This document shows, piece by piece, positions 23,603 to 33,505 of a DNA stretch of 64,000 nt. The translations under genes were made by a program, and so were the position numbers. The stretch lies in contig NC_091355.1 of the NCBI RefSeq assembly GCF_038502225.1, positions 10,748,448 through 10,812,447 of the forward strand, given 5' to 3'. The notes beneath the pieces are model-generated. The model did not search any database. It saw nothing but the letters and a program-made list of their open reading frames with translations, and had not been told where the DNA came from. How positions within the stretch are numbered: the first letter of the stretch is position 1; every line of letters begins with the position of its first letter. The stretch is from Cherax quadricarinatus. Lineage: Eukaryota > Arthropoda > Malacostraca > Decapoda > Parastacidae.

Positions 23603-23873
23603 GGTAAATAACAGTCAAGGACCAAGTAATGAGGCTGAGGAAGGAAGGAAGGAGGGGAGCTCACAGGGAACGACTAGGAAGTATGTGAAGAGCTCAGGTC
23701 GCAATTTAAGGAGGTATTCACAGTGGAGACAGAGACCACATAAGGAGGTAAATAACAGTCAAGGACCAGGTAATGAGGCTGAGGAAGGAATGAGGGGAGT
23801 TCACAGGAAACGACTAGGAAGTATGTGAAGAGCTCAGCTCGCAATTTAAGGAGGTATTCACAGTGGAGACAGA
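23603..23873 (+). repeat. About 140-bp tandem duplication inside the LINE
   Basis: Two adjacent copies, about 23603-23743 and 23744-23873, share GGAGGTAAATAACAGTCAAG, GAAGTATGTGAAGAGCTCA and TTCACAGTGGAGACAGAGA. The second copy is slightly shorter. Confidence 0.8.
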
Positions 23874-23966
23874 GAGGATTCCAGCAAACCGAGGTGGTGA
23901 ACATCAAAATGGTATACAATACCGACAGGTTGTTAGGTAAGACACATATGCAACAGTTAGACAACT

Positions 23967-24014
23967 TTATTCCGAAACGTTTCGCCTACACAGTAGGCTT
24001 CTTCAGTCGAATAC
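23967..24014 (-). ncRNA. Hammerhead ribozyme, family B (intact)
   Basis: Stem I UUCGA pairs with UCGGA (one G-U). Core CUGAAGA plus the extra A is followed by stem II GCCUA/UAGGC with loop CUGUG, GAAA, ACGU and cleavage base U (at 23976). All conserved positions are present. Confidence 0.85.
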
Positions 24015-24190
24015 AGAAAATAGGCAGGAACAGTAGAGATGTGAAGACGATGTAATCAGTCCACCCTTGTAGTCGTAGAATTTGAGGTTGTCAGTCCCTC
24101 GGCCTGGAGAAGTTCAGTTCCATAGTCAGGAACTATCTGAAGATCAAGCGACAGTGCGGAGACTTAAATACTGTCGGAAGGAGAGGTGCA

Positions 24191-24234
<44 letters not shown>

Positions 24235-24287
24235 AGAATGTAACCACTGAAAGGTCATGTCCCTCTCTACTGTTCCTGCCTATTTTC

Positions 24288-24338
24288 TGTATTCGACTGA
24301 AGAAGCCTACTGTGTAGGCGAAACGTTTCGGAATAAAG
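24288..24338 (+). ncRNA. Hammerhead ribozyme, family B (intact)
   Basis: Same fold as the minus-strand copy of this insertion: CUGAAGA, extra A, five-bp stem II, GAAA, ACGU, cleavage base U at 24327, and stem I UUCGA/UCGGA. AATAAA begins inside the stem I 3' flank. Confidence 0.85.
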
Positions 24339-24519
24339 TTGTCTAACTGTTGCATATGTGTCTTACCTAACAACCTGTCGGTATTGTATACCATTTTGAT
24401 GTTCATCTTGTCAGACACTGCAACACATGGCATCTTGGTACAGAAAACACCTTGGACAAGCTTTTCAAGTGAGAAGTGTTGGATCTGAGAGGGACATGAC
24501 CTTTCAGTGGTTACATTCT

Positions 24520-24557
<38 letters not shown>

Positions 24558-24736
24558 TGCACCTCTCCTTCCGACAGTATTTAAGTCTCCGCACTGTCGC
24601 TTGATCTTCAGATAGTTCCTGACTATGGAACTGAACTTCTCCAGGCCGAGGGACTGACAACCTCAAATTCTACGACTACAAGGGTGATGGACTGATTACA
24701 TCGTCTTCACATCTCTACTGTTCCTGCCTATTTTCT

Positions 24737-24786
24737 GTATTCGACTGAAGAAGCCTACTGTGTAGGCGAAACGTTTCGGAATAAAG
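24737..24786 (+). ncRNA. Hammerhead ribozyme, family B (intact)
   Basis: Identical core and stems to the copy at 24288-24338. The cleavage base is U at 24775, 448 nt downstream of the previous predicted cleavage site on the same strand. Confidence 0.85.
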
Positions 24787-25248
24787 TTGTCTAACTGTTG
24801 CATATGTGTCTTACCTAACAAACCGAGGTGGTAGGGTGCACCAGCAAGTGCTGGATACTTTTCATACAACCGAGGAGGTGAAGAAACTGCTAGGGAAACT
24901 AGATACCTCGAAGGTGGTGGGCCCAAATATCTCTCCTTGGGTCCCGAGAGAGGGAACAGATGCTATTAACAACGGTCTTCAATAAATCTATCGAAATAAG
25001 GCAACTGCCTGAAGTGTGGAAGACAGCTAATGTAGTCCTGATTTTTAAGGAGACAGACAGGTTGCGCTAAATTACAGACCAGTGTCGCTGACATGTATAG
25101 TATATAAAGTTATGGGCAAGATTATCAGAAGAGTGGTGGAGCACCTAGAAAGGAATGGACTCGTACATGACAACCAGCACGGCTTCAAGGAAGGGAAATA
25201 TTGCGTCACACACCTATTGGAGTTTCATAACAAGGTTTCAGGAGTAAG

Positions 25249-25299
<51 letters not shown>

Positions 25300-26366
25300 A
25301 TGGGTAGACTGCATCTTCTTGGACTGTAAGAAGTTTTCGACACAGTACCACACAAGAGACTGGTTGAAAAGCTGGAGGAACAGACAAGAATAGAAGGAAA
25401 AGTACTGCAATGAATCAGGGAATACCTAACAGAAAGGAAACAACGTGTGTCGGTATAAAGCGAGGTGTCAGAGTGGGTTCATGTGTCGAGTGGGGTTCCA
25501 CAAGGGTGCTGTTTCTTGTATGTGTGGTTGACATGCCGGAAGGGATGGATTCAGAGGTGTCCCTGTTTGTAGATGATGTGAAGCTAATGAGGAGAATACA
25601 AGCGGAAAAGGATCAGCTAAGCCTACAAGGGGATCTGGACAGAGTGCAAGCCTGGTCCGACACATGGCTCCTGGAGTTTAACCCTAGCAAGTGCAAAGTT
25701 ATGAAGCCTGGGAAAGGACAAAGAAGACTCAAAACTCACTCACAGAAAAGGATCTCGGGGTGAGTATGATAACGAGCACATCTGAAGTGCACATCAATCA
25801 AATAACTGCTGCAGCATATAGGCAAACCTGAGTAAGGAGTTATTCAAGACACTGTACACTGCGTATGTTAGGCCTATATTGCAGTATGCAGCACTAGTAT
25901 AGCACTCACACCTAGTCAAGCTCGTTAAGAAATTAGAGAAAGTGCAAAGCTTTGCAACAAGACTAGTCCCGGAACTAAGGGTATGTCTTACGAGGAGAGG
26001 TGAAGGGAAATCAACCTGATGGCACTGGAGGAGAGGAGGAATAGGGGAATCATGATAATGATATATAAAATGTTGAGAGGAATTGACAAAGTGGATAGGG
26101 ACAGAATGTTTCAGAGATGAAACACAGTAATATGGGGGTCACAACTGGAAATTGAAAACTCAGATGAGTCACAGGGATGTTAGAAAGTATTTCTTCAGTC
26201 ACAGAGTTGTCAGGAAGTGGGACACTCTGGAGAGTGATGTAGTAGAGGCAGGATCCATACACAGCTTTAAGAACAGATATGATAAAGTTCATGGAGCAGG
26301 GAGAGAGTTGACCTAGTAGCGACCAGCCAGGACCTATGACTCGACCCCTACAACCACAAATAGGTG

Positions 26367-26423
<57 letters not shown>

Positions 26424-26589
26424 GGACACTGTCCTTGCCCAACAACCAGTCTTTTTTTTTTACCTGCGTTAATATCGGTGTATAAGAAGTGACTTTGGAA
26501 GCTGAACAGGAAAAAAAAACATCCGTGTTCTTTGATGCTAAACTTGTCCAGGTGAAGCTCTGTCATGTTGTGCCTGAGGTAGTGTGAAG

Positions 26590-26775
26590 GAGGGGCAGGG
26601 CAGAGTGAGACTGGATAAGGTAGAGAGAGAGAAGCTAGAGAGAGAGGATAAGGTAGAGAGAGAGAGAGAGAGAAGCTAGAGAGAGGGAGGATAAGGTAGA
26701 GAGAGAGAGAGAGGATAAGGTAGAGAGAGAGGATAAGGTAGAGGTATAGAGAGGATAAGGTAGGGAGAGAGAAGC

Positions 26776-26839
<64 letters not shown>

Positions 26840-27005
26840 AAGGAAGGGTAAGAGAGGATAAGGGAGAGTGAGATAGAGGATAAGGGAAGGCAAGGGAGAG
26901 TGAGAGAGGATAAGGAGAAGTGAGAGGATAAGGAAGAGTAAGGGAGAGTGAGAGAGGATAAGGAAGGGTAAGGGAGAGTGAAAGAGGATAAGGGAGGGTG
27001 AAGGT
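26590..27005. repeat. GA-rich minisatellite (GAGAGGATAAGGTAGA)
   Basis: Irregular units of AGAGAGGATAAGGTAG and GGGAGAGTGAGAG, with a pure (GA)n core at about 26778-26836. It is preceded by a (CA)n run at 26370-26422. Confidence 0.85.
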
Positions 27006-27104
27006 ATCTGCTGAGAATAATACTTATCTAGATTACTGCTCAGTTATTATCACTGGTAAGTACTGTTACAAACTGCTTTACTAAAAAAGCTGTCTTGAAC
27101 TAAG

Positions 27105-27468
27105 TTAACATACATGTGCAACACTTGGGTATCTTTACTGAGGAAATGTTTAGCCACACAGTGACTATCAGTGAATTGTGAAAAAATGTCTTACGTACGT
27201 TGCATAAGTGTCTCAGTCTTCAAGAATTGTAGAGATCAGAAGGAGTTTCAGGCAATCAGTCCCTCAGCCTGGAGGCCATCAATCTTTAAGAGAATGATGA
27301 GGGACTGATTACCTCAAACTCCTTCTCATCTTCACCATTCTTTGTATAGGACTGATGAAGCCACTGTCTGGCGAAACGTTTCCTCAATAAAGATACCCAA
27401 ATGCTGCACATGTGTCTAATTTATCAACTTGTGGGCTCTCTGAACCATTTACCTACAATCCTAAACTG
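27105..27468. mobile_element. Penelope-like repeats, family C, inverted pair
   Basis: A minus-strand arm (27105-27230) with a decayed hammerhead (about 27130-27180) faces a plus-strand arm with GGGACTGATTACCTCAAACT, an intact hammerhead at 27342-27391 and the terminus CAACTTGTGGGCTCTCTGAA. Confidence 0.75.
27342..27391 (+). ncRNA. Hammerhead ribozyme, family C (intact)
   Basis: Core CUGAUGA, extra A, stem II GCCA/UGGC with loop CUGUC, GAAA, ACGU, cleavage base U at 27380. Inner stem I is AGGA/UCCU (4 bp), followed by an internal loop and an outer UUGU/AUAA helix. Confidence 0.85.
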
Positions 27469-27537
27469 CTTCACCGGACTCCAAATTTCCAGTTAAAATA
27501 GTCCAGTCAATTTGACTTAAACTAAACAACCTCATTA

Positions 27538-27702
27538 CAGATGACATCGTATTTACAATTCTACTGCTTCTGCTTACTCTTCTGTACTCGACTGAGGAAG
27601 CCTACTGTGCAGACGAAACGTTTCGAAATAAAGATACCTAACTGTTGCATATGTGTCTTACTTATCAACCTGTCGGTATTGTATACCATTTTAATATTCA
27701 CT
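27538..27702 (+). mobile_element. Penelope-like repeat, family B fragment
   Basis: A plus-strand tail with a hammerhead block at 27583-27632 (core CUGAGGA, stem I UCGA/UCGA, but stem II with two mismatches) and the terminus CCTGTCGGTATTGTATACCA. Confidence 0.7.
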
Positions 27703-28064
27703 CTATTACTACGTTTTCATGTCTAGAAGCATTAACAGTTTCGTTATATAACACCTAGAAGCAATTTTTCTTGTCATAGAAATTCTTCCCAACAGATTGT
27801 GTGTCTAATCCACCAGTAAAGCATTTGAGGCAGTTAATCATGATAAACAATAAGATATTATATATTTGGATTTCCGTAAAGCTTGTAATGGTGCCACACA
27901 ATAGACTGTTAAAGAAAGTTTCAACACATGGCATTTGGGCTAAAGTCCTGTCATGGATCGAGGCCTGGATCAAGTTACGTTACACAAGGATCAGTTTTAT
28001 GTCCATTGTTGTTTATAATATATATATGATTTAGGAAAAACACGTAAGCAAACACTAGGACATA

Positions 28065-28112
28065 TTTATTAGAAAACGTTTCGGTCCTAGACCTTGATCA
28101 CTTCTAACATAC
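28065..28112 (-). ncRNA. Hammerhead ribozyme with G3-C8 pair (intact)
   Basis: Stem I UGUUAGAA/UUCUAAUA gives 8 pairs including one G-U. Core GUGAUCA has the 3-8 pair swapped to G-C, then the extra A. Stem II is GGUC/GACC with loop UAG. GAAA, ACGU and cleavage base U follow. It is the longest stem I in the window. Confidence 0.8.
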
Positions 28113-28185
28113 AGAGGTGAGGTGTGAGTGACGCATGGTGACCTGAAGAATGACATATTGGGATGAGGACGGGAAGACGATGAAA

Positions 28186-28400
28186 TTATGTGACTCCTGT
28201 GTTGCTGGGTAGGTGATGCTTTGCCTGGTTGAGTATCATGTATGCTAATGTTTCAGAAATTTTGTGGTTTCCAGTGTTACGCTCTTTTGTGTCGGTGACG
28301 ACGATTAGCGAGGCCTCCAGATACCGTCGACATCTAAGGTCTTGTTTGGCGAGAACGAGTTGTGCCTCATCCCAGTTCGTTAAATGCCCCGTGAAGTCTC
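28186..28400 (-). pseudogene. Penelope-like GIY-YIG endonuclease, C-terminal part
   Basis: On the minus strand the frame reads FTGHLTNWDEAQLVLAKQDL, then RCRRYLEASLIVVTDTKERN, then TGNHKISETLAYMILNQAK and a stop after GVT. The H...N...L...R...EA..I pattern resembles the second half of the GIY-YIG endonuclease that ends Penelope-like ORFs, where the conserved Arg and Glu lie in this order. A second copy of the last 50 residues is encoded on the plus strand at about 28420-28573. No reverse transcriptase accompanies it. Identification is by pattern and needs a profile search. Confidence 0.55.
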
Positions 28401-28959
28401 TGCAGAGGACACAGGTGTACTTTAGACATCGACAGTATCTGGAGGCCTCGCTAATCGCCGTCACCGACACAAAAGAGCGTAACACTGGAAACCACAAAAT
28501 TTCTAAAACATTAGCATATAAGATACTCAACCAGGCAAAGCAGCACCTACCCAACAACACAGGAGTCACATAATTTCATCGTCTACCCGTCCTCATCCCA
28601 ATATGACATTCTTCAGGTCTTTTAACCTCTGTATGTCTGAAGTGATCAAGATCCCAGGACCGAAGCGTATTCTAATGAGTATGTCCTAGTGTTTGCTTAC
28701 GTGTTTTTCTAAACCAACTTGTCGGTATTTATTATCAAGGTTTATATATCATAATGTACATTAATGACCTTGAGGGGGAAGTGATATGAGCAAATTCGCT
28801 GACGATATATATATAGGTAGGATAACTTATTCAGAGGAAGATGCCACCGAACTTTAGGAGGATTTAGACAAACTCAAGTCGTGGTCAGAAGAGTGCCAGT
28901 TACAGTTCAATATAGATAAGTGCAAAGTCCTGAAGCTCAGGCATGTAATTAACCTTAAG

Positions 28960-29140
28960 AACATAAGAAAGGAGGAACACTGCAGTAGGCTTGTTGGCCC
29001 ATACCAGGCAGGTCCTTCACAAATCCAACCCACTAACAATATCTGCCCAACCCTGGCACATAAAAGCTAAATAATAAAGAACCTGACCACACAGAATACG
29101 AAAATGAGTTAAGAGTTATTGCAAGCAGCAACCAGAAGCC
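28960..29140 (-). pseudogene. LINE 3' fragment
   Basis: The segment starts AACATAAGAAAGGAGGAACA and contains CACTGCAGTAGGCTTGTTGG. It matches the pieces at 48358-48480, 34315-34400 and 63788-64000, the 3' region of the CR1/L2-like LINE read in reverse. Confidence 0.65.
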
Positions 29141-29159
29141 AAGACTGCAGTGTGAATCA

Positions 29160-29310
29160 ATGGTTTATAAATCGACATGTTGATAAATGAGACATTTTTG
29201 TAACATTCGGTTATCTTTATTCTGGAAACGTTTCGCCACACAGTGACTTCTTCAGTCCAATGCAGAAAAAGGTGGAATAAGAGGAGTTTGAGGGGGCGAA
29301 GAAGAAAATA
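29160..29310 (-). mobile_element. Penelope-like repeat fragment with hammerhead
   Basis: A single minus-strand terminal piece starting at the terminus TAAATCGACATGTTGATAAA. The hammerhead lies at 29217-29264. Confidence 0.7.
29217..29264 (-). ncRNA. Hammerhead ribozyme (intact)
   Basis: Core CUGAAGA with extra A. Stem II GUCAC/GUGGC contains one G-U and loop UGU. GAAA, ACGU and cleavage base U follow. Stem I is UUGGA/UCCAG (5 pairs with one G-U). Confidence 0.82.
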
Positions 29311-29680
29311 TTTTTCTCTTTTATCCCATTTTAAGGTATTTTTAGTGTGATTTAAGCAACATTTGAAACCTAGACACTATTTAAGTAGTGACTTTTTGCT
29401 GGAAAGATAGAACAAATAAACAGTGCCCTATTCTTACTGCGCACTACTTTCTACAAAACTGGTAAGACGTTCAATGTTGTAGTTGACATCAAATGAAAGA
29501 AACGGTTAGATAATCTTATTTCAATGTCGTTTGAGCGAAATGTCAATGGACTGCATAATAAAAAATGTTGAATTTTGTTTATTTTTTAAGAACTTTTTTT
29601 TTTGAAAAAAAAAATCAATAAAAACAAAACAGTAAAAAATACCGCAAATTCCTTCTGAAATTTAGAAGAACCACCATTCC
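29310..29680. other. AT-rich unassigned stretch
   Basis: AT-rich sequence with poly-T and poly-A runs at 29587-29612. I see no gene or known repeat. Confidence 0.4.
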
Positions 29681-29782
29681 TGGAGTTTACCTGAAGAGAG
29701 TTCCGGGGGTCAACGCCCCCGTGGCCCGGTCTGTGACCAGGCCTCGCGGTGGATCAGAGCCTGATCAACCAGGTTGTTACTG
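29680..29782 (-). pseudogene. LINE 3' end, left of the Penelope-like insertion
   Basis: A reverse-strand LINE tail with CCTGGAGTTTACCTGAAGAG, a GC-rich GGGGTCAACGCCCCCG segment and CTGATCAACCAGGTTGTTAC. The LINE continues at 31313 after the insertion, and the tail matches 37210-37300, 51170-51260 and 55030-55090. Confidence 0.75.
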
Positions 29783-29818
29783 ATGAGAGTAAGACACATG
29801 TGCAACATCTGGGTATCT

Positions 29819-29860
29819 TTATTGTAGACGTTTCGCCATCCAATGGCTTTATCAATACAA
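29819..29860 (-). ncRNA. Hammerhead ribozyme, family F
   Basis: Stem I UUGUA/UACAA is a perfect 5 bp. Core UUGAUAA has U3-A8, then the extra A. Stem II is GCCA/UGGC with loop UUGGA. GAAA, ACGU and cleavage base C give the preferred GUC triplet. Confidence 0.85.
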
Positions 29861-30237
29861 ATTCTAGGACATAACTTGAAGACAGTAGAACTATGTACAG
29901 AAGATGAGGTAATCAGTCCCTCAAACTAGGAGTAGGTGCGAACAGCACCATAGTCGTGGAGATTCTGAAGCAGAAGAAAGAATCCTGGCGCTTATATAGT
30001 AACGTCAGGTGTAGCAGACGAGGGCATATTCACTGGTAGGCGGGATTCCCCAGTGGAAGTAGGTCCTTCCCAAAGAGATGGGTTAGTTGTAGAAGTAGTT
30101 GTCGTAGTCGTGAAGGTTATGTACATGTCCTCAGAATTAAGATTCCATGATGTTGCAGTGTCTGACAAGTTGTGTACGAAATGGTATATAATACCGACAA
30201 GATGAGAGTAAGACACATGTGCAACATCTGGGTATCT

Positions 30238-30280
30238 TTATTGTAGACGTTTCGCCATCCAGTGGCTTTATCAATACAAA
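30238..30280 (-). ncRNA. Hammerhead ribozyme, family F
   Basis: As the copy at 29819-29860, but with stem II loop CUGGA. All core positions are intact and the cleavage triplet is GUC. Confidence 0.85.
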
Positions 30281-30785
30281 TTCTAGGACATAACTTGAAG
30301 ACAGTAGAACTATGTACAGAAGATGAGGTAATCAGTCCCTCAAACTAGGAGTAGGTGCGAACAGCACCATAGTCGTGGAGATTCTGAAGCAGAAGAAAGA
30401 ATCCTGGCACTTATATAGTAACGTCAGGTGTAGCAGACGAGGGCATTATATACCATTATATACCATTTCGTACACAACTTGTCAGACACTGCAACATCAT
30501 GGAATCTTAATTCTGAGGACATGTACATAACCTTCACGACTACGACAACTACTTCTACAACTAACCCATCTCTTTGGGAAGGACCTACTTCCACTGGGGA
30601 ATCCCGCCTACCAGTGAATATGCCCTCGTCTGCTACACCTGACGTTACTATATAAGCGCCAGGATTCTTTCTTCTGCTTCAGAATCTCCACGACTATGGT
30701 GCTGTTCGCACCTACTCCTAGTTTGAGGGACTGATTACCTCATCTTCTGTACATAGTTCTACTGTCTTCAAGTTATGTCCTAGAA

Positions 30786-30829
30786 TTTGTATTGATAAAG
30801 CCACTGGATGGCGAAACGTCTACAATAAA
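30786..30829 (+). ncRNA. Hammerhead ribozyme, family F
   Basis: Core UUGAUAA, extra A, stem II GCCA/UGGC, GAAA, ACGU, cleavage after C at 30820, stem I UUGUA/UACAA. It precedes AATAAA by 4 nt. Confidence 0.86.
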
Positions 30830-31204
30830 GATACCCAGATGTTGCACATGTGTCTTACTCTCATCTTGTCGGTATTATATACCATTTCGTACACAACTTG
30901 TCAGACACTGCAACATCATGGAATCTTAATTCTGAGGACATGTACATAACCTTCACGACTACGACAACTACTTCTACAACTAACCCATCTCTTTGGGAAG
31001 GACCTACTTCCACTGGGGAATCCCGCCTACCAGTGAATATGCCCTCGTCTGCTACACCTGACGTTACTATATAAGCGCCAGGATTCTTTCTTCTGCTTCA
31101 GAATCTCCACGACTATGGTGCTGTTCGCACCTACTCCTAGTTTGAGGGACTGATTACCTCATCTTCTGTACATAGTTCTACTGTCTTCAAGTTATGTCCT
31201 AGAA

Positions 31205-31248
31205 TTTGTATTGATAAAGCCACTGGATGGCGAAACGTCTACAATAAA
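31205..31248 (+). ncRNA. Hammerhead ribozyme, family F
   Basis: Identical to the copy at 30786. Cleavage base C is at 31239, 419 nt downstream of the previous site, so a read-through RNA could be trimmed to a 419-nt unit. Confidence 0.86.
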
Positions 31249-31312
31249 GATACCCAGATGTTGCACATGTGTCTTACTCTCATCTTGTCGGTATTATATA
31301 CCATTTCGTACA

Positions 31313-31900
31313 CAGGTTGTTACTGCTGGCTGCACGCAAACCAACGTACGAGCCACAGCCTGGCTGGTCAGGTACCGACTTTAGGTGTTTGTCCAGTGCC
31401 AGCTTGAAGACTGCCAGGGGTCTGTTGGTAATCCCCATTATGTATGCTGGGAGGCAGTTGAACAGTCTCGGGCCCCTGACACTTATTGTATGGTCTCTTA
31501 ACGTGCTAGTGACACCCCTGCTTTTCATTGGGGGGATGTTGCATCGTCTGCCAAGTCTTTTGCTTTCGTTGTGAGTGATTTTCCTGTGCAAGTTCGGTAC
31601 TAGTCCCTCTAGGATTTTCCAGGTGTATATAATCATGTATCTCTCCCTCCTGCGTTCCAGGGAATACAGGTTCAGGAACCTCAAGCGCTCCCAGTAATTG
31701 AGGTGTTTTATCTCCGTTATGCGCGCCGTGAAGGTTCTCTACATTTTCTAGGTCATCAATTTCACCTGCCTTGAAAGGTGCTGTTAGTGTGCAGCAATAT
31801 TCCAGCCTAGATAGAACAAGTGACCTGAAGAGTGTCATCATGGGCTTGGCCTCCCTAGTTTTGAAGGTTCTCATTCCTCAATATAAATACTTTTTGCAAA
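31313..31900 (-). pseudogene. CR1-like LINE reverse-transcriptase C-terminus
   Basis: Frames on the minus strand read MTLFRSLVLSRLEYCCTLTA, SLERRRERYMIIYTWKILEG, LVPNLHRKITHNESKRLGRR and RGPRLFNCLPAYIMGITNRP, with at least one frameshift between them (31684 and 31874 frames). The same protein segment is encoded on the plus strand at 36676-37200. This is the region after the RT catalytic core in CR1/L2-type LINEs. Confidence 0.85.
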
Positions 31901-32044
31901 AACCTAAAAAAAAATGTCAATAACTTATTCCTGAGTTATACATATACAGTATTACTGGCCTGCCTCATGGTAATCGAAAACCACAGTATTACGTTTTCTG
32001 TAGAACTCTATGGTCATGGCACACCAAATCTCAGCATGTTAGGT

Positions 32045-32160
32045 AAGTTTATTCAGGTATACACAAATACAGTTACATAGATTATCATACATAGCAGCAT
32101 ATATGTAGAGAATCTGGGATAACCCAAAAAAGTCAGAGTGACTTATTTCCAGTGCACTCT
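32045..32160 (-). mobile_element. SINE/LINE 3' tail
   Basis: In reverse it reads CACTGGAAATAAGTCACTCT, GACTTTTTTGGGTTATCCCA, TGCTGCTATGTATGATAAT and ends GAATAAACTT. The same tail is at 50770-50895 and 55110-55245 on the plus strand. Confidence 0.7.
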
Positions 32161-32394
32161 TCCTCTCAAGTTGACAGCCCACAGGCTACTGAGTTACAAT
32201 CACTCCATGCTCTTGAATTTAATCCTCAGAGAAGTTGCCATATATATTATTTAGAATGAAACAACCATAAAAATCGTAATTTTTGGAGTAAAATAAAAAA
32301 AATTACGATCATGTCCTCTTGATGACAGCAATAACAAAAGAAATTACATTTTTGGAAAAATATACTTAGAAATATGATAGAAACATGCTGATTG

Positions 32395-33505
32395 CATCAA
32401 AATGGTGGTGTTGGTAGTGGTGGTAACAGTTGTGGTGGTGGTGATAGTTGTGGTGGTGTTGGTAGTGGTGGTGGTGATAATAGTTGTGGTGGTGTTGGTA
32501 GCAGTGGTGGTGGTTATAGTTGTGGTGGTGTTGGTAGCAGTGGTGGTGATAATAGTTGTGGCGGTGATAATAGTTGTGGTGGTGTTGGTAGCAGTGGTGG
32601 TGGTAACAGTTGTGGTGGTGATGGTAGTTGTGGTGGTCTTGATAGTGGTGGTGGTGGTAGTTGTGGTGGTGTTGATAGTGGTGGTGGTGGTAGTAGTTGT
32701 GGTGGTGTTGATAGTGGTGGTGGTGGTAGTAGTTGTGGTGGTGTTGATAGTGGTGGTGGTGGTAGTAGTTGTGGTGGTGTTGATAGTGGTGGTGGTGGTA
32801 GTAGTTGTGGTGGTGTTGATAGTGGTGGTGGTGGTGGTAGTAGTTGTGGTGGTGTTGATAGTGGTGGTGGTGGTGGTAGTAGTTGTGGTGGTGTTGATAG
32901 TGGTGGTGGTGGTGGTAGTAGTTGTGGTGGTGTTGATAGTGGTGGTGGTGGTGGTAGTAGTTGTGGTGGTGTTGATAGTGGTGGTGGTGGTAGTAGTTGT
33001 AGTGGTGGTGGTAGTTGTGGTGGTGTTGGTAGTGGTGGTAGTTGTGGTGGCGTTGGTAGTGGTGGTAATAGTTGTGGTGGTGTTGGTAGTGGTGGTAATA
33101 GTTGTGGTGGTGATGGTAGTTGTGGTGGTGTTGGTAGTGGTGGTAGTTGTGGTGGTGTTGGTAGTGGTGGTAATAGTTGTGGTGGTGATGGTAGTTGTGG
33201 TTGTGTTGGTAGTGGTGGCGGTGGTAATACTTGTGGTGGTGTTGGTAGTTGTGGTGGTGTTGGTATTGATGGTGGTGGTAATAGTTGTGGTGGTGATGGT
33301 AGGTGTGGTGGTGTTGGTAATAGTTTTGGTGGTGATGGTAGGTGTGGTCATGTTGGTAGTGGTGGTGGTGGTAACAGTTGTGGTGGTCATGGTAGTTGTG
33401 GTGGTAATAGTTGTGGTAGGTGTGGTGGTGTTGGTAGTGATAGTGCTGGTAATAGTTGTGGTGGTGGTGTTGGTAGTGATGGTGGTAATAGTTGTGGTGC
33501 CCCCC
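32395..33505. repeat. GGT-rich minisatellite
   Basis: About 1.1 kb of GGTGGT/GTTGTG/GTAGTG triplet repeats. Ordered units of about 60-66 bp containing GATAGTGGTGGTGGTGGTAG run from 32640 to 33000. Open frames on both strands are poly-Val, Gly-Ser or poly-Thr and are artefacts. Confidence 0.95.

Larger units (their letters stand above)
23899..24818. mobile_element. Penelope-like insertion, family B, head-to-head repeats
   Basis: Flanked by the 14-bp duplication CAAACCGAGGTGGT (23885-23898 and 24819-24832). Layout: a minus-strand pLTR (23899 to about 24264), a partial plus-strand copy carrying only the hammerhead and tail (about 24265-24400), then a full plus-strand pLTR (24400-24818). Each has a hammerhead and AATAAA. 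(AGT)n tracts at 24195-24234 and (ACT)n at 24520-24555 mirror each other. A TATTTAAG TATA-like box lies near 24580. Confidence 0.85.
22140..26365 (+). pseudogene. Degenerate CR1-like LINE, interrupted by a Penelope-like insertion
   Basis: Segments in order: a basic, proline-rich ORF1-like stretch (22165-22540); an AP-endonuclease-like region with VGTLHTGGPKVMIAVTYNP (about 22675-22735) and PETWRAKMLEAVLENFMYQH (22900-22960); reverse transcriptase with VYKVMGKIIRRVVEHLERNG and QHGFKEGKYCVTHLLEF (25090-25225), FVDDVKLM where FADD is usual (25567-25590), and WLLEFNPSKCKVM (25666-25704); and a C-terminal tail to 26290. The endonuclease GDFN-type motif is altered to RNFS. Frameshifts, stops and GA runs (22976-23059, 25252-25290) disrupt it. 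A PLE at 23899-24818 interrupts it between 14-bp duplications. It is dead. Confidence 0.8.
28025..28735. mobile_element. Penelope-like palindromic insertion carrying an endonuclease end
   Basis: Two inverted arms, about 28025-28345 (minus) and 28420-28735 (plus), flank a unique spacer present only on the minus-sense copy. Each arm reads, in its own sense: endonuclease C-terminus, stop, hammerhead block, AATAAA-like site and the terminus TAAACCAACTTGTCGGTATT. The minus arm has an intact hammerhead at 28065-28112. The plus arm's hammerhead (about 28635-28680) is damaged (GAAGC). It lies inside a LINE RT gene. Confidence 0.75.
27770..28960 (+). pseudogene. LINE reverse-transcriptase fragment split by a Penelope-like element
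   Basis: The left part (27770-28024) encodes a decayed RT stretch with VPHNRLLKKVSTHGIWAKVL and a QGSVL-type continuation. The right part (28740-28945) continues with INDLEG-like and SKFADD-like frames, then SWSEECQLQFNIDKCKVLKL. The two halves join the same RT domain across the insertion at 28025-28735. It is dead, with stops and frameshifts. Confidence 0.75.
29783..31312. mobile_element. Penelope-like insertion, family F, inverted tandem repeats with 13-bp TSD
   Basis: Flanked by CAGGTTGTTACTG (29770-29782 and 31313-31325). Layout: full minus pLTR (29783 to about 30195), partial minus pLTR (to about 30445), then two plus pLTRs in direct tandem (about 30455-30865 and 30866-31312). Full copies carry a TATA box (TATATAAG at 30649-30656 and 31068-31075) about 170 nt upstream of the hammerhead cleavage site, then AATAAA and the terminus CTTGTCGGTATTATATACCA. 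Copies are nearly identical, so this is among the younger insertions. No ORF is present. Confidence 0.88.

Noticed and set aside
29992..31074. Identical 74-codon frames on opposite strands (MSYSHLVGIIYHF)
   Set aside because: They are mirror copies of a non-coding pLTR. The frame overlaps the TATA region and has no domain.
29783..31312. Solo LTRs of an LTR retrotransposon (TATA plus AATAAA)
   Set aside because: The repeats lack TG..CA ends, are inverted within single insertions, have 13-14 bp rather than 4-6 bp duplications, and carry hammerheads. Penelope-like pLTRs fit better.
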